Part shown: positions 26,982 to 36,045 of the stretch, in pieces
Position numbering within the stretch: position 1 is the first letter of the stretch
How the letters are laid out: every line of letters begins with the position of its first letter
The notes under the pieces: model-generated
What the model was told of the DNA's origin: nothing
The model's database searches: none
The model's input: only the letters and a program-made list of their open reading frames with translations
Program-made: the position numbers and the translations under genes
DNA from: Halorubrum sp. CSM-61
GTDB taxonomy: Archaea; Halobacteriota; Halobacteria; Halobacteriales; Haloferacaceae
Direction: 5' to 3'
Assembly: GCF_003781945.1 (NCBI RefSeq)
Contig: NZ_RJJW01000009.1
Location: 101,993 to 165,992 of the forward strand
Length of the DNA stretch: 64,000 bases

Positions 26982-27950
26982 CTACAACAGCGCGGGGTGG
27001 GTGTCGGAGCCGGTTCCGCAGATGCCTCCGTAGTGGGGACGGCTGTTCAGCCGTTCGAGCCACTCGGCGCCGGTCTGTAGGCTCTCCATCGGCTCCGGCG
27101 CGGCGTCGTACTCGTAGATGAGGTAGTCGACCTCGGCGGCGTTCCGAGCGACGGTGGCGACGGCCTCCATGCTGACGTCTCCCTCGTCGATCTCGTAGAA
27201 CTCCCCGTCCGCCATGTTCTTCATGTGGATCGAGAAGGTCCTGTCGCTGTACTTCTGGATGTAGTTGATCGGGTCGTAGCCGCCCGTCAGTACCCATCCC
27301 GCGTCGATCTGGAGGTGAACGTTGTCGTTGAGGTTCTCGACGAAGACGTCGAAAGCGGGCGTGTCGCCGATCGTCTCCTCGAACTCGTGGTTGTGGTTGT
27401 GGTAGCCGTACAGGATGTCCTCCTCGGCGAGCGTGTCGGCGACGTCGTTGAGCCGGCCGGCGAACTCCTCGAGGGCGTCCTCGTCGGAGAAGGTGTCGGG
27501 CCCCTGATATGCGTGGACGAGGTGGTTGACGCCGAAGTCGGACATGGTCTGTATGAGCTCGTCGTTGTCTTCCAACTGGCCGACGCCGACGTGGGCGCTG
27601 CCCATCTCGATGTCCGCCTCTTCCAGTGCGGTGCTGATCGCCTCGTTATCGTCGAACTGGAACGGTTCGACCATGTCGTACCCCGCGTCGGCGCTCTCGC
27701 GGATCAGCTCCGCGACCGACATGTCGGAGTTCTCGTTGTACGTCCAGAACTGGTTCCCGATCGCGATCTCGTCTTCCTCTCCGTGAATGGAGGCGTTGTC
27801 GAGGGGGGGCTGGCGGGCTTGGACCGACGATGCCCCGGCGACGCCGACGACGCCGGTCGCGCCGATGCCCTGCAGGACGCGGCGGCGGTTCGTGGAGAGA
27901 GTCTCGTTACTACTGGTCTCTTCTGCGTCGGATTGGGTTGAATTGCTCAT
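26982..27950 (-). CDS. Exported (Tat) TIM-barrel isomerase/epimerase
   Basis: 322 aa. A twin-arginine signal (NRRRVLQGIGATGVVGVAGA, ending QARQPP) sends the folded protein outside. The mature part is a sugar-isomerase-like barrel with IAIGNQFWTYNENSDMSVAE, ILYGYHNHNHEFEETIGD (Glu, His), VHLQIDAGWVLTGG (Asp), FSIHMKNMADGEFYEIDEGD (His) and a late LIYEYDAAPEPMESLQTGAE (Glu). This resembles secreted isomerases that accompany sugar oxidoreductases and 3-keto-sugar pathways in bacteria. Its extracytoplasmic place matches the nearby cupredoxin and PQQ dehydrogenase. It converges with the cytoplasmic isomerase gene. Confidence 0.83.
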   Translation of the reverse strand: MSNSTQSDAEETSSNETLSTNRRRVLQGIGATGVVGVAGASSVQARQPPLDNASIHGEEDEIAIGNQFWTYNENSDMSVAELIRESADAGYDMVEPFQFDDNEAISTALEEADIEMGSAHVGVGQLEDNDELIQTMSDFGVNHLVHAYQGPDTFSDEDALEEFAGRLNDVADTLAEEDILYGYHNHNHEFEETIGDTPAFDVFVENLNDNVHLQIDAGWVLTGGYDPINYIQKYSDRTFSIHMKNMADGEFYEIDEGDVSMEAVATVARNAAEVDYLIYEYDAAPEPMESLQTGAEWLERLNSRPHYGGICGTGSDTHPALL

Positions 27951-28125
27951 TGTGTCTGGAGTTGTGCGGTCTCCGCCGTGATCGGTATTCCTCCTACCAC
28001 TGATCGCGATGGTAGGTTACGTGCTAACGACTGACTGTCTACCAATAACTGTTTCGGTGATTCACCCGCGACCGAGGCGGACCGCGGCCCTTCAGCAGAT
28101 TATTTGTTAATGTCTCACTGAATGA

Positions 28126-28140
28126 AAACAATGTTTATCA
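28126..28140 (+). promoter_or_regulatory. TATA-like box of the cupredoxin gene
   Basis: TGTTTATCAACG (28129-28140) is about 27 bp before ATG 28164. This supports that start over the in-frame ATG at 28122. Confidence 0.5.
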
Positions 28141-28163
28141 ACGTGGCGACCCGATTCTTCCCG

Positions 28164-28841
28164 ATGGCAGACGACACAACACGCCGTAGAACGTTAGAGA
28201 TCGCAGGTAGCGTCGCGACGGTAACGTTCCTCGCGGGCTGTTCGGGCGATAACGAGGACGGGGCCGCCGACGGAACTGACGGCACCGACGGCACCGACGG
28301 CACCGACGGCGAGACCACGAACGGGACCACCGACGGCGAGGACGCGAACGAGACCGACGGGCGGTCTCCGGACGACGGAGAGAACGAGACCGACGGCGAT
28401 GGAGAAACCGACGAGACCACCGACGACGGGGAAATGAACGAGACCGACGGCGACGGAGAAACGAACGAGACCGCCGACGGCGAGGACGGCGGTAGCTCGG
28501 TTGACTCCGCCGAGTGGGAGGACGTCGGCGTGATCCACCTCGAGAGCGACGGCGTCAACTGGAACGGCGTCGCTCCGGAGATGATCACTGACGAGCAGAA
28601 CCCGACGATCGTCCTCTTCGAGGGCAACGAGTACGAGTTCATCTACGAGAACGGCGACGGCGGCCGCCACAACCTCGAACTCTGGGACGAGGACCGGAGC
28701 GTCGTCGACGACTACAGCACGGAGCTCATGAGCGAGCAGGGCGAACAGCTGTCGTTCACTGCCGAGGCGACGTCGGAGATCGCCAGCTACGTCTGCGATC
28801 CCCACAGCTCGTCGATGATCGGCGACGTTCAGATCGAGTAA
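28164..28841 (+). CDS. Plastocyanin-like blue copper lipoprotein
   Basis: 225 aa. A Tat/lipobox signal (TRRRTLEIAGSVATVTFLAG followed by Cys) anchors it outside. A long Asp/Thr/Glu/Gly-rich linker (residues 25-115, DGTDG repeats) precedes a cupredoxin domain. Type-1 copper ligands are visible: His in DGGRHNLELWD, then Cys, His and Met in YVCDPHSSSMIGDVQIE (C-x2-H-x4-M). It should carry single electrons, plausibly from the adjacent sugar dehydrogenase to the respiratory chain (inference). Linker length probably varies between strains because of its repeats. Confidence 0.85.
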   Translation: MADDTTRRRTLEIAGSVATVTFLAGCSGDNEDGAADGTDGTDGTDGTDGETTNGTTDGEDANETDGRSPDDGENETDGDGETDETTDDGEMNETDGDGETNETADGEDGGSSVDSAEWEDVGVIHLESDGVNWNGVAPEMITDEQNPTIVLFEGNEYEFIYENGDGGRHNLELWDEDRSVVDDYSTELMSEQGEQLSFTAEATSEIASYVCDPHSSSMIGDVQIE

Positions 28842-29069
28842 CCGACGACGGTCCGGAAACCGGGCCGCAGAGGAGAGCGTATGGCCGGCGTCTCACGGCT
28901 GAAGAACCGGTATTTCGGCTGTCACAGACGGTAACGCCGAGACCGGCGGTTGAAACGCGTCGGCAGCCATGCGAACGGAGATGGCGACCGATCGGCGTAC
29001 GGACGCCTTTCAGGAAGGCGGAATCGAAAAACGGGACCGGCGCGAACGCGGAGCTTCCCCGGAGAACGG

Positions 29070-30809
29070 TTACTCCTCGTACTCGATCATGTACACGCGG
29101 CCCTCCTCGCCGGCCCACGGCGGGCCGTACGTCTGGAGGAACAGGCGACCGTCCGGACCGGCCGCCATGTCGTTCGGCGACACGAACTCCTCGTCCGGGA
29201 GGAAGTCGTTGAACTCGACGCTGCCGTCGTCGTTGTACGTGATGTACTTGATGTAGTTCACGCCCCACTCCATGATGAACTGCTTCCCGTCGAAGTGGGG
29301 GTCGAGAGCGCCCTCGCCGAACTCGTCGCTGTGCCGGTAGCGCGGTCCGGCCATCGGGGCGCCGCCGGCCGGGAGGTCGGGGAAGCTCCGCTCGCCGGGG
29401 ACGGGGGTGTCGACCCAGTCGGGGGCCTCGAGATACCCCTCCCACGACCGCGGGTACCAGATGTCGGCCGGCTTGACGGGCGGGAGCTCCGTGAGCCCGT
29501 CGTTGTTCGGGGACTCGTTCCGCAGGTTCCGCGGCCAGTAGGGCTGGCCGGACTCCTCTTCCTCGAAGTCGTAACGGCGATACGGGTAGTTGTACCCGCG
29601 AGAGAACGGCCACCCGGCGTTGTGCGCCTCGCAGATCTCGCGGTACTCGACGATACCGACGGGGCCCCGTTCGGTGTCCCAGCTGTCGGCGTCGGGCCCG
29701 TAGTCGGCGAGGAACACGTTACCGCTCTCCTCGTCGACGGAGATAGTGTAGGGGTTCCGACAGCCCAGCACGTAGATCTCGGGCTTGACGAGGTCCTCTT
29801 CGATCTCTTCGCCGTAGTCGTTGGCGTCGGTGAACAGGTTGTCGTCCGGAACGGAGTAGGAGCCGTCGTCCTCGGGAGTGATCCGTAGGATGCTCCCGCG
29901 CAGGTCGGCGGTGTTCCCGGCGGAACGCCGCGCGTCGAAGTTCTTGCGACCGTCTCGGCCGTCGATCGGCGTGTAGCCGCTGGACTCGAAGGGGTTCGTG
30001 TCGTCGCCCGTCGTGATGAGGAGGTTGCCGTCGAGGTCGAACTCGAGGTACCCGCCGACGTGACAACACGTCTCGCGCTGATGGGGGATCCGGAGGAGCT
30101 CCGTCTCCGACTCCGGATCGATCGAGTCGTCTTCCATCGTGAACCGCGACACCAGCATGTACGGGTCGTCGGGGTCTTCCAGTTCGTCTTCCGGCGGCAC
30201 GTAGAAGATGTACACCCAACCGTTCTCCTCGAAGTCCGGATCGAACGTGATCCCCTGACCGCCGTCCTCTTCGACGGTGCCGACGGGGAGTTCGAGTGCG
30301 GTCCCCGTCTCCTCCTCGTCGGGATAGATATAGCCGACCTTGGCCGTCCCGGTGTTCGTGTCTGCGCCGAAGAGCGCGCCCCGGGTGATGTAGAACACGC
30401 GACCGTCCGGCGCCACGTCCAGCGACATCATCGTCTCGTCGACGACCAGCTCCGTCACGGAGTAGTTGTCCCAGTTCGTGGCCGCCTCGGCGTCGCCGTC
30501 CGAATCCTCGCCGTCGGTTCCGTCGTCGCCGTCCGTCTCGTTGCCGTCGGTTCCGTCGTCGCCGTCGGTCTCGTTACCGCCGTCCATCCCGTCGTCGCCG
30601 TCCGTTTCGTCGTCGCCGTCCGTCCCGTCGTCGCCGTCCGTTCCGTCGTCGCCGTCCGTTCCGTTGTCGCCGTCCGTCCCGTCGTCGCCGTTGGGAGAAT
30701 CGTTACACCCGGCGAGGCCGACCGCGGCACCGATTCCACCGAGGCCCTGAAAGAGACGCCGGCGTCTGTTATGAGAGTCTTCCGAGTCGTCCGACTGTTG
30801 GTCAGGCAT
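29070..30809 (-). CDS. PQQ-dependent sugar dehydrogenase-type lipoprotein
   Basis: 579 aa. The N-terminus has a Tat-lipobox signal (NRRRRLFQGLGGIGAAVGLA then GC), followed by a DGTDGDDG-repeat linker (about 35-105). The rest is a six-bladed GSDH/sorbosone-dehydrogenase beta-propeller: SLDVAPDGRVFYITRGALFG, HQRETCCHVGGYLEFDLDGN, LLITTGDDTNPFES, ADLRGSILRITPEDDGSYS, YVLGCRNPYTISVDEESGN, VFLADYGPDADSW. It likely oxidises a sugar or aldose outside the cell. It is longer than bacterial soluble GSDH, chiefly because of the linker. ATG 30809 was chosen because the signal starts there and a promoter-like T/A stretch lies 27 bp upstream. Confidence 0.82.
   Translation of the reverse strand: MPDQQSDDSEDSHNRRRRLFQGLGGIGAAVGLAGCNDSPNGDDGTDGDNGTDGDDGTDGDDGTDGDDETDGDDGMDGGNETDGDDGTDGNETDGDDGTDGEDSDGDAEAATNWDNYSVTELVVDETMMSLDVAPDGRVFYITRGALFGADTNTGTAKVGYIYPDEEETGTALELPVGTVEEDGGQGITFDPDFEENGWVYIFYVPPEDELEDPDDPYMLVSRFTMEDDSIDPESETELLRIPHQRETCCHVGGYLEFDLDGNLLITTGDDTNPFESSGYTPIDGRDGRKNFDARRSAGNTADLRGSILRITPEDDGSYSVPDDNLFTDANDYGEEIEEDLVKPEIYVLGCRNPYTISVDEESGNVFLADYGPDADSWDTERGPVGIVEYREICEAHNAGWPFSRGYNYPYRRYDFEEEESGQPYWPRNLRNESPNNDGLTELPPVKPADIWYPRSWEGYLEAPDWVDTPVPGERSFPDLPAGGAPMAGPRYRHSDEFGEGALDPHFDGKQFIMEWGVNYIKYITYNDDGSVEFNDFLPDEEFVSPNDMAAGPDGRLFLQTYGPPWAGEEGRVYMIEYEE
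30480..30705 (-). repeat. Low-complexity GACGGCGAC-type repeat (linker of the dehydrogenase)
   Basis: Imperfect tandem 9- to 18-bp units encode an Asp/Gly/Thr/Asn linker. Similar linkers occur in the cupredoxin at 28164 and the substrate-binding protein at 34809. Confidence 0.75.
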
Positions 30810-31001
30810 ACGAAACGTTATGTACGATGAGTGTAGAAAAGCTTTGGGGAGAGTGTGACAAAGTAGCACATACCAACCGAAACGGAACTGTCTGCCGCCG
30901 ATACACTTTCCTTCACGGTGCTCGTCCGCCGATCCGCCGCGATCGAGAGGGCGTCGAACGCCGATCCGATCGAACGCCGGAACGGACCGCGACGCGGGCG
31001 G

Positions 31002-32048
31002 TCACTCCTCGCTCTCGTAGGTCTCACCGACCGCAGAGGGCGTCCGCGTGGAGCCCCAGACCGTGAGTACGAGTATCACGCCGGCGTACGGGAACAGGTT
31101 GACCAGCCGGTTGGGGACCTCGATACCGACCGTCTGTAACTGGATCTGCAGCATGTCCAGTCCGCCGAACACGAGCGCCGCGACGGCCGCCCCGATCGGG
31201 TTGTAGTTCCCGAACAGGTAGGCGACGATACCGATCCAACCGCGGCCGCTGACCATCGTTTCGCCGGTGCCGGTGAACGACCCCGCGTGTGCGAGCAACA
31301 CCGCCCCCCCGAGACCCGCCATCACGCCGGAGAAGATCACGGCGGCGTATCTGACGCGCGTGACGTCGATACCGGCGGTATCGAGCGCTTCCGGGTTCTC
31401 ACCGGCCGCCTGGATCCAGTAGCCGTATCTGGTATCGTTGAGGAATTTCCACGCGACGACGGCCAAGACGGCGGTGAACAGCACCAGCGGCGACGTGTCG
31501 AAGAAGATCGGACCGAGCACCGGAACGTCTGCGAGCACGGGGACGGTCAGGTCGTTGATCCCCTCGAGGCTCGGGCTGTTTCGGCTGTCCCAGACGAGCA
31601 CCGCCATGAACGGCCCGAACCCGAGACCGATGAACCAGAGCGCCAACCCCGCGACGATCTGGTCCGCTTCGTATCTGATCAGCAGGACGGCGAAGACGAC
31701 CGCGAACGCGAGACTGACCAGTACCGAAGCGAGGATCGCGAGCCAGACGTCGCCCTGACCGGGCGACCCCCCGCTGATGATCCACATCGTCGTCGCCGCG
31801 GTCGCCGCCCCGAAGATCATGAACCCCTCGACGCCGATGTTGAAGACGCCGCTCTTCTCGGCGTACAGCCCGCCGATCGCCGTCAGCGCGATCGGGGTCG
31901 CGGCCTGGAGCGAGCGCTCCACGAACCCGATCGTGACGATGTCCACGATCGGGAGGTCCAGCGCCGTCGCCGCTAATACCGCCACGACGAGGATGCCGAC
32001 GAGCGCCGCGTTCCGAACGCGGTTGTCTCCGGCGGCGTCGTCGCTCAT
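31002..32048 (-). CDS. ABC transporter permease (BMP/RbsC type), second subunit
   Basis: 348 aa inner-membrane permease with about eight helices. Family features: AATPIALTAIGGLYAEKSGV, FNIGVEGFMIFGAATAATTM near residue 70, a cytosolic loop RYGYWIQAAGENPEALDTAG (coupling-helix region) and GRGWIGIVAYLFGNYNPIGA. The ATG overlaps the upstream permease stop by four bases (ATGA), so the two subunits are made together. It is the last gene of the transporter operon. BMP-type permeases import nucleosides in characterised bacteria; sugars are also possible given this context. Confidence 0.9.
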   Translation of the reverse strand: MSDDAAGDNRVRNAALVGILVVAVLAATALDLPIVDIVTIGFVERSLQAATPIALTAIGGLYAEKSGVFNIGVEGFMIFGAATAATTMWIISGGSPGQGDVWLAILASVLVSLAFAVVFAVLLIRYEADQIVAGLALWFIGLGFGPFMAVLVWDSRNSPSLEGINDLTVPVLADVPVLGPIFFDTSPLVLFTAVLAVVAWKFLNDTRYGYWIQAAGENPEALDTAGIDVTRVRYAAVIFSGVMAGLGGAVLLAHAGSFTGTGETMVSGRGWIGIVAYLFGNYNPIGAAVAALVFGGLDMLQIQLQTVGIEVPNRLVNLFPYAGVILVLTVWGSTRTPSAVGETYESEE

Positions 32049-33175
32049 CGCTTCTCACCCCCGAGGCCGGTTCGCACGGCGGCCATCCGGAACAGCTCCG
32101 GGACGGCGACGAAGAGGATGACGAGCCCGATGACGCCGTCGATGAGCTGTACCGGAACGTCCGTGTAGATCCCGATGTGCGACCCGGCGGACTCGAGGCC
32201 GCCGAACAGCAGGCCGGCCGGAATGATTCCGAGCGGGTTGTTCGCGGCGAGCAGGCTCACGGCGATCGCGTCGAACCCGTACGTTCCGATGCCGCTCGGA
32301 TCGGTGTAGTAGCCCTGGATCATGATCGCGAACACCGCGCCGGCGATTCCCGCGACCATCCCCGAGAGGGTCATCGTCGAGACGACCGTCCGCTTGGCGT
32401 CGACGCCGGAGTACGTCGCCGCCGACTCCTGATGGCCGCTCGTCACCATGTCGTACCCGAACCGACTGCGTTCCATCACGACGTAGATCACCGCGACGAC
32501 CGCGAGCGCGATCGCGAGCCCCACGATCGAGAACCCGGAACTGTCGAACAGGATGCTGGGAAAGGAGACGTACTCCGGGATCCGCTCCGTGTTCGGCGCG
32601 GCGTTTCCCTCGCCGCGGAACGGGTTCTGGACCAGCCACCCGACGACGCCGGTCGCGATGAAGTTCAACATGATCGTGGTGATTATCACGTTCGCGTCCG
32701 CGTAGGCCTTTAGCGCGCCGGGTAACGCTCCGTACAGACCGCCGGAACCGGCCCCCGCGACGAATCCGATGAGGATGAGCCCGACGCCGCCGACGGCGCC
32801 TTCCGGTAACAGGGGCGCCGTCCAGACTATCGACATGATGGTCATGAAGCCGCCGACGACGAACTGGCCTTGGACGCCGATGTTGAACACGCCGGCCCGG
32901 AACGCGACCGCGACCGCGACGCCGGTGAGGATGAACAGCGTCGAGAACCGCAGCGTTCGCGCGACGGCCGACTGCCCGCCGAGCGCCCCCTGTAGCATGC
33001 TCGTGATGAACTGCACCGGATCGTACCCGGCCGCCGCGACGATGGTGACGCCGATCAGCAGGGCCAGCGCGGTCGAGGCGGTCGCGATCGCCAACCGCTC
33101 GATCACCGACGCACGAAGCATGAGGGCCGCCGCTCGGTCGGCCACGTCGGAGACGCGTCCCGACGAGCTACTCAC
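32045..33175 (-). CDS. ABC transporter permease (BMP/RbsC type), first subunit
   Basis: 376 aa, about ten helices. Landmarks are FILTGVAVAVAFRAGVFNIG, VQGQFVVGGFMTIMSIVWTA, GALKAYADANVIITTIMLNF, the coupling loop SRFGYDMVTSGHQESAATYS and GFDAIAVSLLAANNPLGIIP. The GTG at 33173-33175 overlaps the ATPase stop by eight bases and gives a conventional cytosolic start (SSSSGRVSDVADRAAAL). A start further upstream would extend into the ATPase and is less likely. It pairs with the 348-aa permease as the transmembrane half of the importer. Confidence 0.88.
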   Translation of the reverse strand: MSSSSGRVSDVADRAAALMLRASVIERLAIATASTALALLIGVTIVAAAGYDPVQFITSMLQGALGGQSAVARTLRFSTLFILTGVAVAVAFRAGVFNIGVQGQFVVGGFMTIMSIVWTAPLLPEGAVGGVGLILIGFVAGAGSGGLYGALPGALKAYADANVIITTIMLNFIATGVVGWLVQNPFRGEGNAAPNTERIPEYVSFPSILFDSSGFSIVGLAIALAVVAVIYVVMERSRFGYDMVTSGHQESAATYSGVDAKRTVVSTMTLSGMVAGIAGAVFAIMIQGYYTDPSGIGTYGFDAIAVSLLAANNPLGIIPAGLLFGGLESAGSHIGIYTDVPVQLIDGVIGLVILFVAVPELFRMAAVRTGLGGEKR

Positions 33176-34757
33176 GGCCGGACCCCCCGTCGGGCGCGTC
33201 GTCGCCCGCACCCCCGCCGTGGCCCGAACCCGCGTCGTGGCCGGCCATCAGCAGTCCGAGTTCCTCTTCGGTCGTGGTCTCCGGATCGACCGTGTCCATG
33301 AATTCGCCCTCGTACATCACCGCGATCCGGTCGGCGAGCTTCTGGATCTCGTCGAGCTTCGAGGACACGACGAGGATCCCCATCCCCGCGTCACGCAGCT
33401 CCAACAGCCGGTCGTGGATGAACTCGATCGAACCGATGTCGACCCCTCGCGTCGGGTGAGAGGCGATCATCACGTCGGGGTCGTGTTCGATCTCCCGGCC
33501 CACGATGAACTTCTGCTGGTTCCCGCCGGACAGCGACTTCGCCTTAGCGCCCTCGTCCGGCGGCTGCACGTCGTACTCACGGATGATCGCTTCGGCGTGG
33601 TCGTTGACGACCGACCAGTCGATCATCCCGCCGTCGGCGAACGGCTCGACGGTCTGGTTCCCCAGCAGCGCGTTCCGAACGAGCGTGTAGTCCTGCACGA
33701 GCCCCTCCGTGGTCCGGTCTTCCGGGATATACGCGATGCCGGCGTCGATACGGTGTCGCCGGTTCGCCTCGGTGATGTCCTCGCCGTTCAAGCGCACGGT
33801 GCCGGAATCGACGTCGCGGAGCCCGGTCAGCGCCTCGACCAGCTCGGTCTGGCCGTTCCCCTGCACGCCGGCGATCCCGAGGATCTCCCCCTCTCGGACG
33901 CCGAGATCGACGTCGGTCACCCGTTCGAGGCCTCGGCTCCCTCGGACGTGGAGCCCCTCGGCGTTAAGGACGAAGTCGCCTTCCGGCGGATCCCGAGGCG
34001 GACGATCGAACTGCACTTCTCGGCCGACCATCATCCGCGCGAGTTCCGCTTCCGTCGTTCCGGCGGCGTCGACGGTGCCGATGGCCCGACCGTCTCGCAG
34101 AACGGTGACCTCGTCGGCCGCGTCGAGCGCCTCGCCCAGTTTGTGCGTGATGAAGACGAGCGAGTGACCGGCGTCCGCGAGCTCCTCCATCAGGTCGAGC
34201 AGGTCTTCGATTTCTTGCGGGGTGAGGACCGCGGTCGGCTCGTCGAGGATGAGGATGTCCGCGCCGCGGTACAGGCTCTTTACGATTTCGACGCGCTGAC
34301 GGGCACCGAGATCGAGGTCCTGAACCTTCGTGTCGAGGTACTGGTCGACGTGGAAGTCGTAGCGCGAGCAGATCTCCTCGATGTCGCTCCGGGCGGTCGA
34401 GGTGTCGACGAGGCCCATCTCGGTCGGCTCCCGGCCGAGGACGATGTTCTGGAGCACCGTCATCGTCTCCACGAGCTGGAAGTGCTGATGGATCATGCCG
34501 ACGCCCGCGTCCATCGCGTCCCTGGGCGACTCGAACTCCCTGGGCTCGCCGTCGATGGAGACCGTTCCGGCGTTCTTCTCGTAGAGCCCGTAGAGGACGC
34601 TCATCAGCGTCGTCTTTCCGGACCCGTTCTCGCCGAGGAGGGCGTGGATCGACCCCTTCTCCACCGAGAAATCGACGTCGTCGTTCGCCACGACGTCGCC
34701 GAACCGCTTCGTGATGCCCTCCATGCGAACGGCGGTCGGTGTCTGTTCAGTCGCCAT
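33168..34757 (-). CDS. ABC transporter ATP-binding protein, two ABC domains
   Basis: 529 aa. First domain: Walker A LLGENGSGKTTLMSVLYG near 40, Q-loop VGMIHQHFQLVETMTV, signature region LDLGARQRVEIVKSLYRG and Walker B ILILDEPTAVL. The second domain has the degenerate P-loop GIAGVQGNGQTELVEAL typical of RbsA/BmpC-type tandem ATPases, then SLSGGNQQKFIVGREIE and VMIASHPTRGVDIGS. It powers the two permeases. The C-terminal 25 residues are Gly/Asp/His-rich and disordered. Order in the operon is binding protein, ATPase, permease, permease. Confidence 0.92.
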   Translation of the reverse strand: MATEQTPTAVRMEGITKRFGDVVANDDVDFSVEKGSIHALLGENGSGKTTLMSVLYGLYEKNAGTVSIDGEPREFESPRDAMDAGVGMIHQHFQLVETMTVLQNIVLGREPTEMGLVDTSTARSDIEEICSRYDFHVDQYLDTKVQDLDLGARQRVEIVKSLYRGADILILDEPTAVLTPQEIEDLLDLMEELADAGHSLVFITHKLGEALDAADEVTVLRDGRAIGTVDAAGTTEAELARMMVGREVQFDRPPRDPPEGDFVLNAEGLHVRGSRGLERVTDVDLGVREGEILGIAGVQGNGQTELVEALTGLRDVDSGTVRLNGEDITEANRRHRIDAGIAYIPEDRTTEGLVQDYTLVRNALLGNQTVEPFADGGMIDWSVVNDHAEAIIREYDVQPPDEGAKAKSLSGGNQQKFIVGREIEHDPDVMIASHPTRGVDIGSIEFIHDRLLELRDAGMGILVVSSKLDEIQKLADRIAVMYEGEFMDTVDPETTTEEELGLLMAGHDAGSGHGGGAGDDAPDGGSGRE

Positions 34758-34808
34758 TGTCCTTCGTCGGAAATATGATCATGAGTACCAATAGAGGCTG
34801 CAGGCGGG

Positions 34809-36011
34809 TTAGTTACAGCCGGAGGCGGAACAGGGAACCTCGATATCGCCGCTCGTGATTCCGTCCTTCGCGTCCTGGATGTTCTCCTCGACGACGCCCG
34901 GCATCTCCCCTTCGAACGCCTGCCCGATCACGACGTCGACCCCCTCTTCGTCGAGGCCGAGCGTGTTCGCGCCCGTCACGCTCTCGAAGTCGTCCTCGGC
35001 GACCGCCGAAGCGACTTCGCGGGTCCCCTCGTTGATGTACTTGACCGCGGACCCGATGATGACGTCCTGGAACTCCTCCAGGGTCACGGACTGGTCCGCG
35101 TCGACGCCGATCGCGAAGCGGTCGTTGTCCTGAGCGGCCTCGAAGACCCCCTGTCCGGCCGCGGCCGCGGCGTGGTAGACGATGTCAGCGCCGTTGTCGT
35201 ACTGGGACGAGGCGATGTTGGCGGCGGTGTCGGTGTCGCTGTAGTCGCCGATGTACCCGACGTTGACCGTGACGTCGGAGTTGACCCACTCCGCCCCGGC
35301 GACGTACGACTCCTCGAACGCGTTGATGAGCGAGCCGTCGACACCGCCGACGAAGCCGATGTGGGCGTTGCCCGGGTCGGTCGAGCTCCCTTCGTGGGAG
35401 AGTTCCTCGGTCGTCATCGTCCCGCCGAGGACGCCCGCCAGATAGGACATCTCGTGGTTGGCCCACGTGTACCCGGCCACGTTCGGCTCGTCGACGTGGT
35501 CGTTGATGAGCATCCAGTTCTGATCCGAGTACTCCGCCGCGTTCTGCGTGAGGGCCTCCGTGTGGTTGTACGAGACCAACACGATGAGGTCGTAGTCGCC
35601 GCTCTCCGCGAGGTTCGCCTGCGTGGACTGATAGTTCGACTGTTCGGTTTCCTCGACCTGGTTGATCTCGATGTCGTACTCCTCCTGTGCGCTTTCCAGT
35701 CCCTCGACCGCGAGGTCGTTGAACGCGCTGTCGTCGAACCCGGCCGGACTGGAGACGATCGCGATGTTAGTGGTGGATCCGCCGCCGCCGCCGTCGTCGC
35801 CGTCCCCGCCGTCGCTTCCGTTACCGCCGTCGCCGCCGTCCGCTCCGTCCTCACCGTCCGCTCCGTCCCCGCCGTCCCCACCGTCGAGACAGCCGGCGAG
35901 CGTCGTTCCGGCGACCGCGGTGGCACCCGCGGCGAGCACCGAACGACGATCGAACGCGGTCGTGTCACGTGAATCTGCAGACTTGTCAGGATTGTCCGTG
36001 TTGGACGCCAT
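34809..36011 (-). CDS. BMP family substrate-binding lipoprotein
   Basis: 400 aa solute receptor of the importer. Tat-lipobox signal (DRRSVLAAGATAVAGTTLAG then Cys) and a GGDGGDG linker (about 42-78) precede the mature lobe: IAIVSSPAGFDDSAFNDLAV (the canonical start, D-S-FN), YDLIVLVSYNHTEALTQNAA, HIGFVGGVDGSLINAFEESY (the G-F-GG pattern), VYHAAAAAGQGVFEAAQD and FAIGVDADQSVTLE. These match the PnrA/BMP fold that binds nucleosides in bacteria. CTTTTTAACG on the reverse strand (plus 36033-36042) is the TATA box, about 27 bp upstream. Confidence 0.9.
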   Translation of the reverse strand: MASNTDNPDKSADSRDTTAFDRRSVLAAGATAVAGTTLAGCLDGGDGGDGADGEDGADGGDGGNGSDGGDGDDGGGGGSTTNIAIVSSPAGFDDSAFNDLAVEGLESAQEEYDIEINQVEETEQSNYQSTQANLAESGDYDLIVLVSYNHTEALTQNAAEYSDQNWMLINDHVDEPNVAGYTWANHEMSYLAGVLGGTMTTEELSHEGSSTDPGNAHIGFVGGVDGSLINAFEESYVAGAEWVNSDVTVNVGYIGDYSDTDTAANIASSQYDNGADIVYHAAAAAGQGVFEAAQDNDRFAIGVDADQSVTLEEFQDVIIGSAVKYINEGTREVASAVAEDDFESVTGANTLGLDEEGVDVVIGQAFEGEMPGVVEENIQDAKDGITSGDIEVPCSASGCN

Positions 36012-36029
36012 AGTTCGCCCGATGAAGTC

Positions 36030-36045
36030 CTCCGTTAAAAAGTTA
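36030..36045 (-). promoter_or_regulatory. TATA-like box of the ABC importer operon
   Basis: Reverse-strand CTTTTTAACG (plus 36033-36042), about 27 bp before the receptor ATG at 36011. It is the only strong promoter-like site seen upstream of the four transporter genes. Confidence 0.55.
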
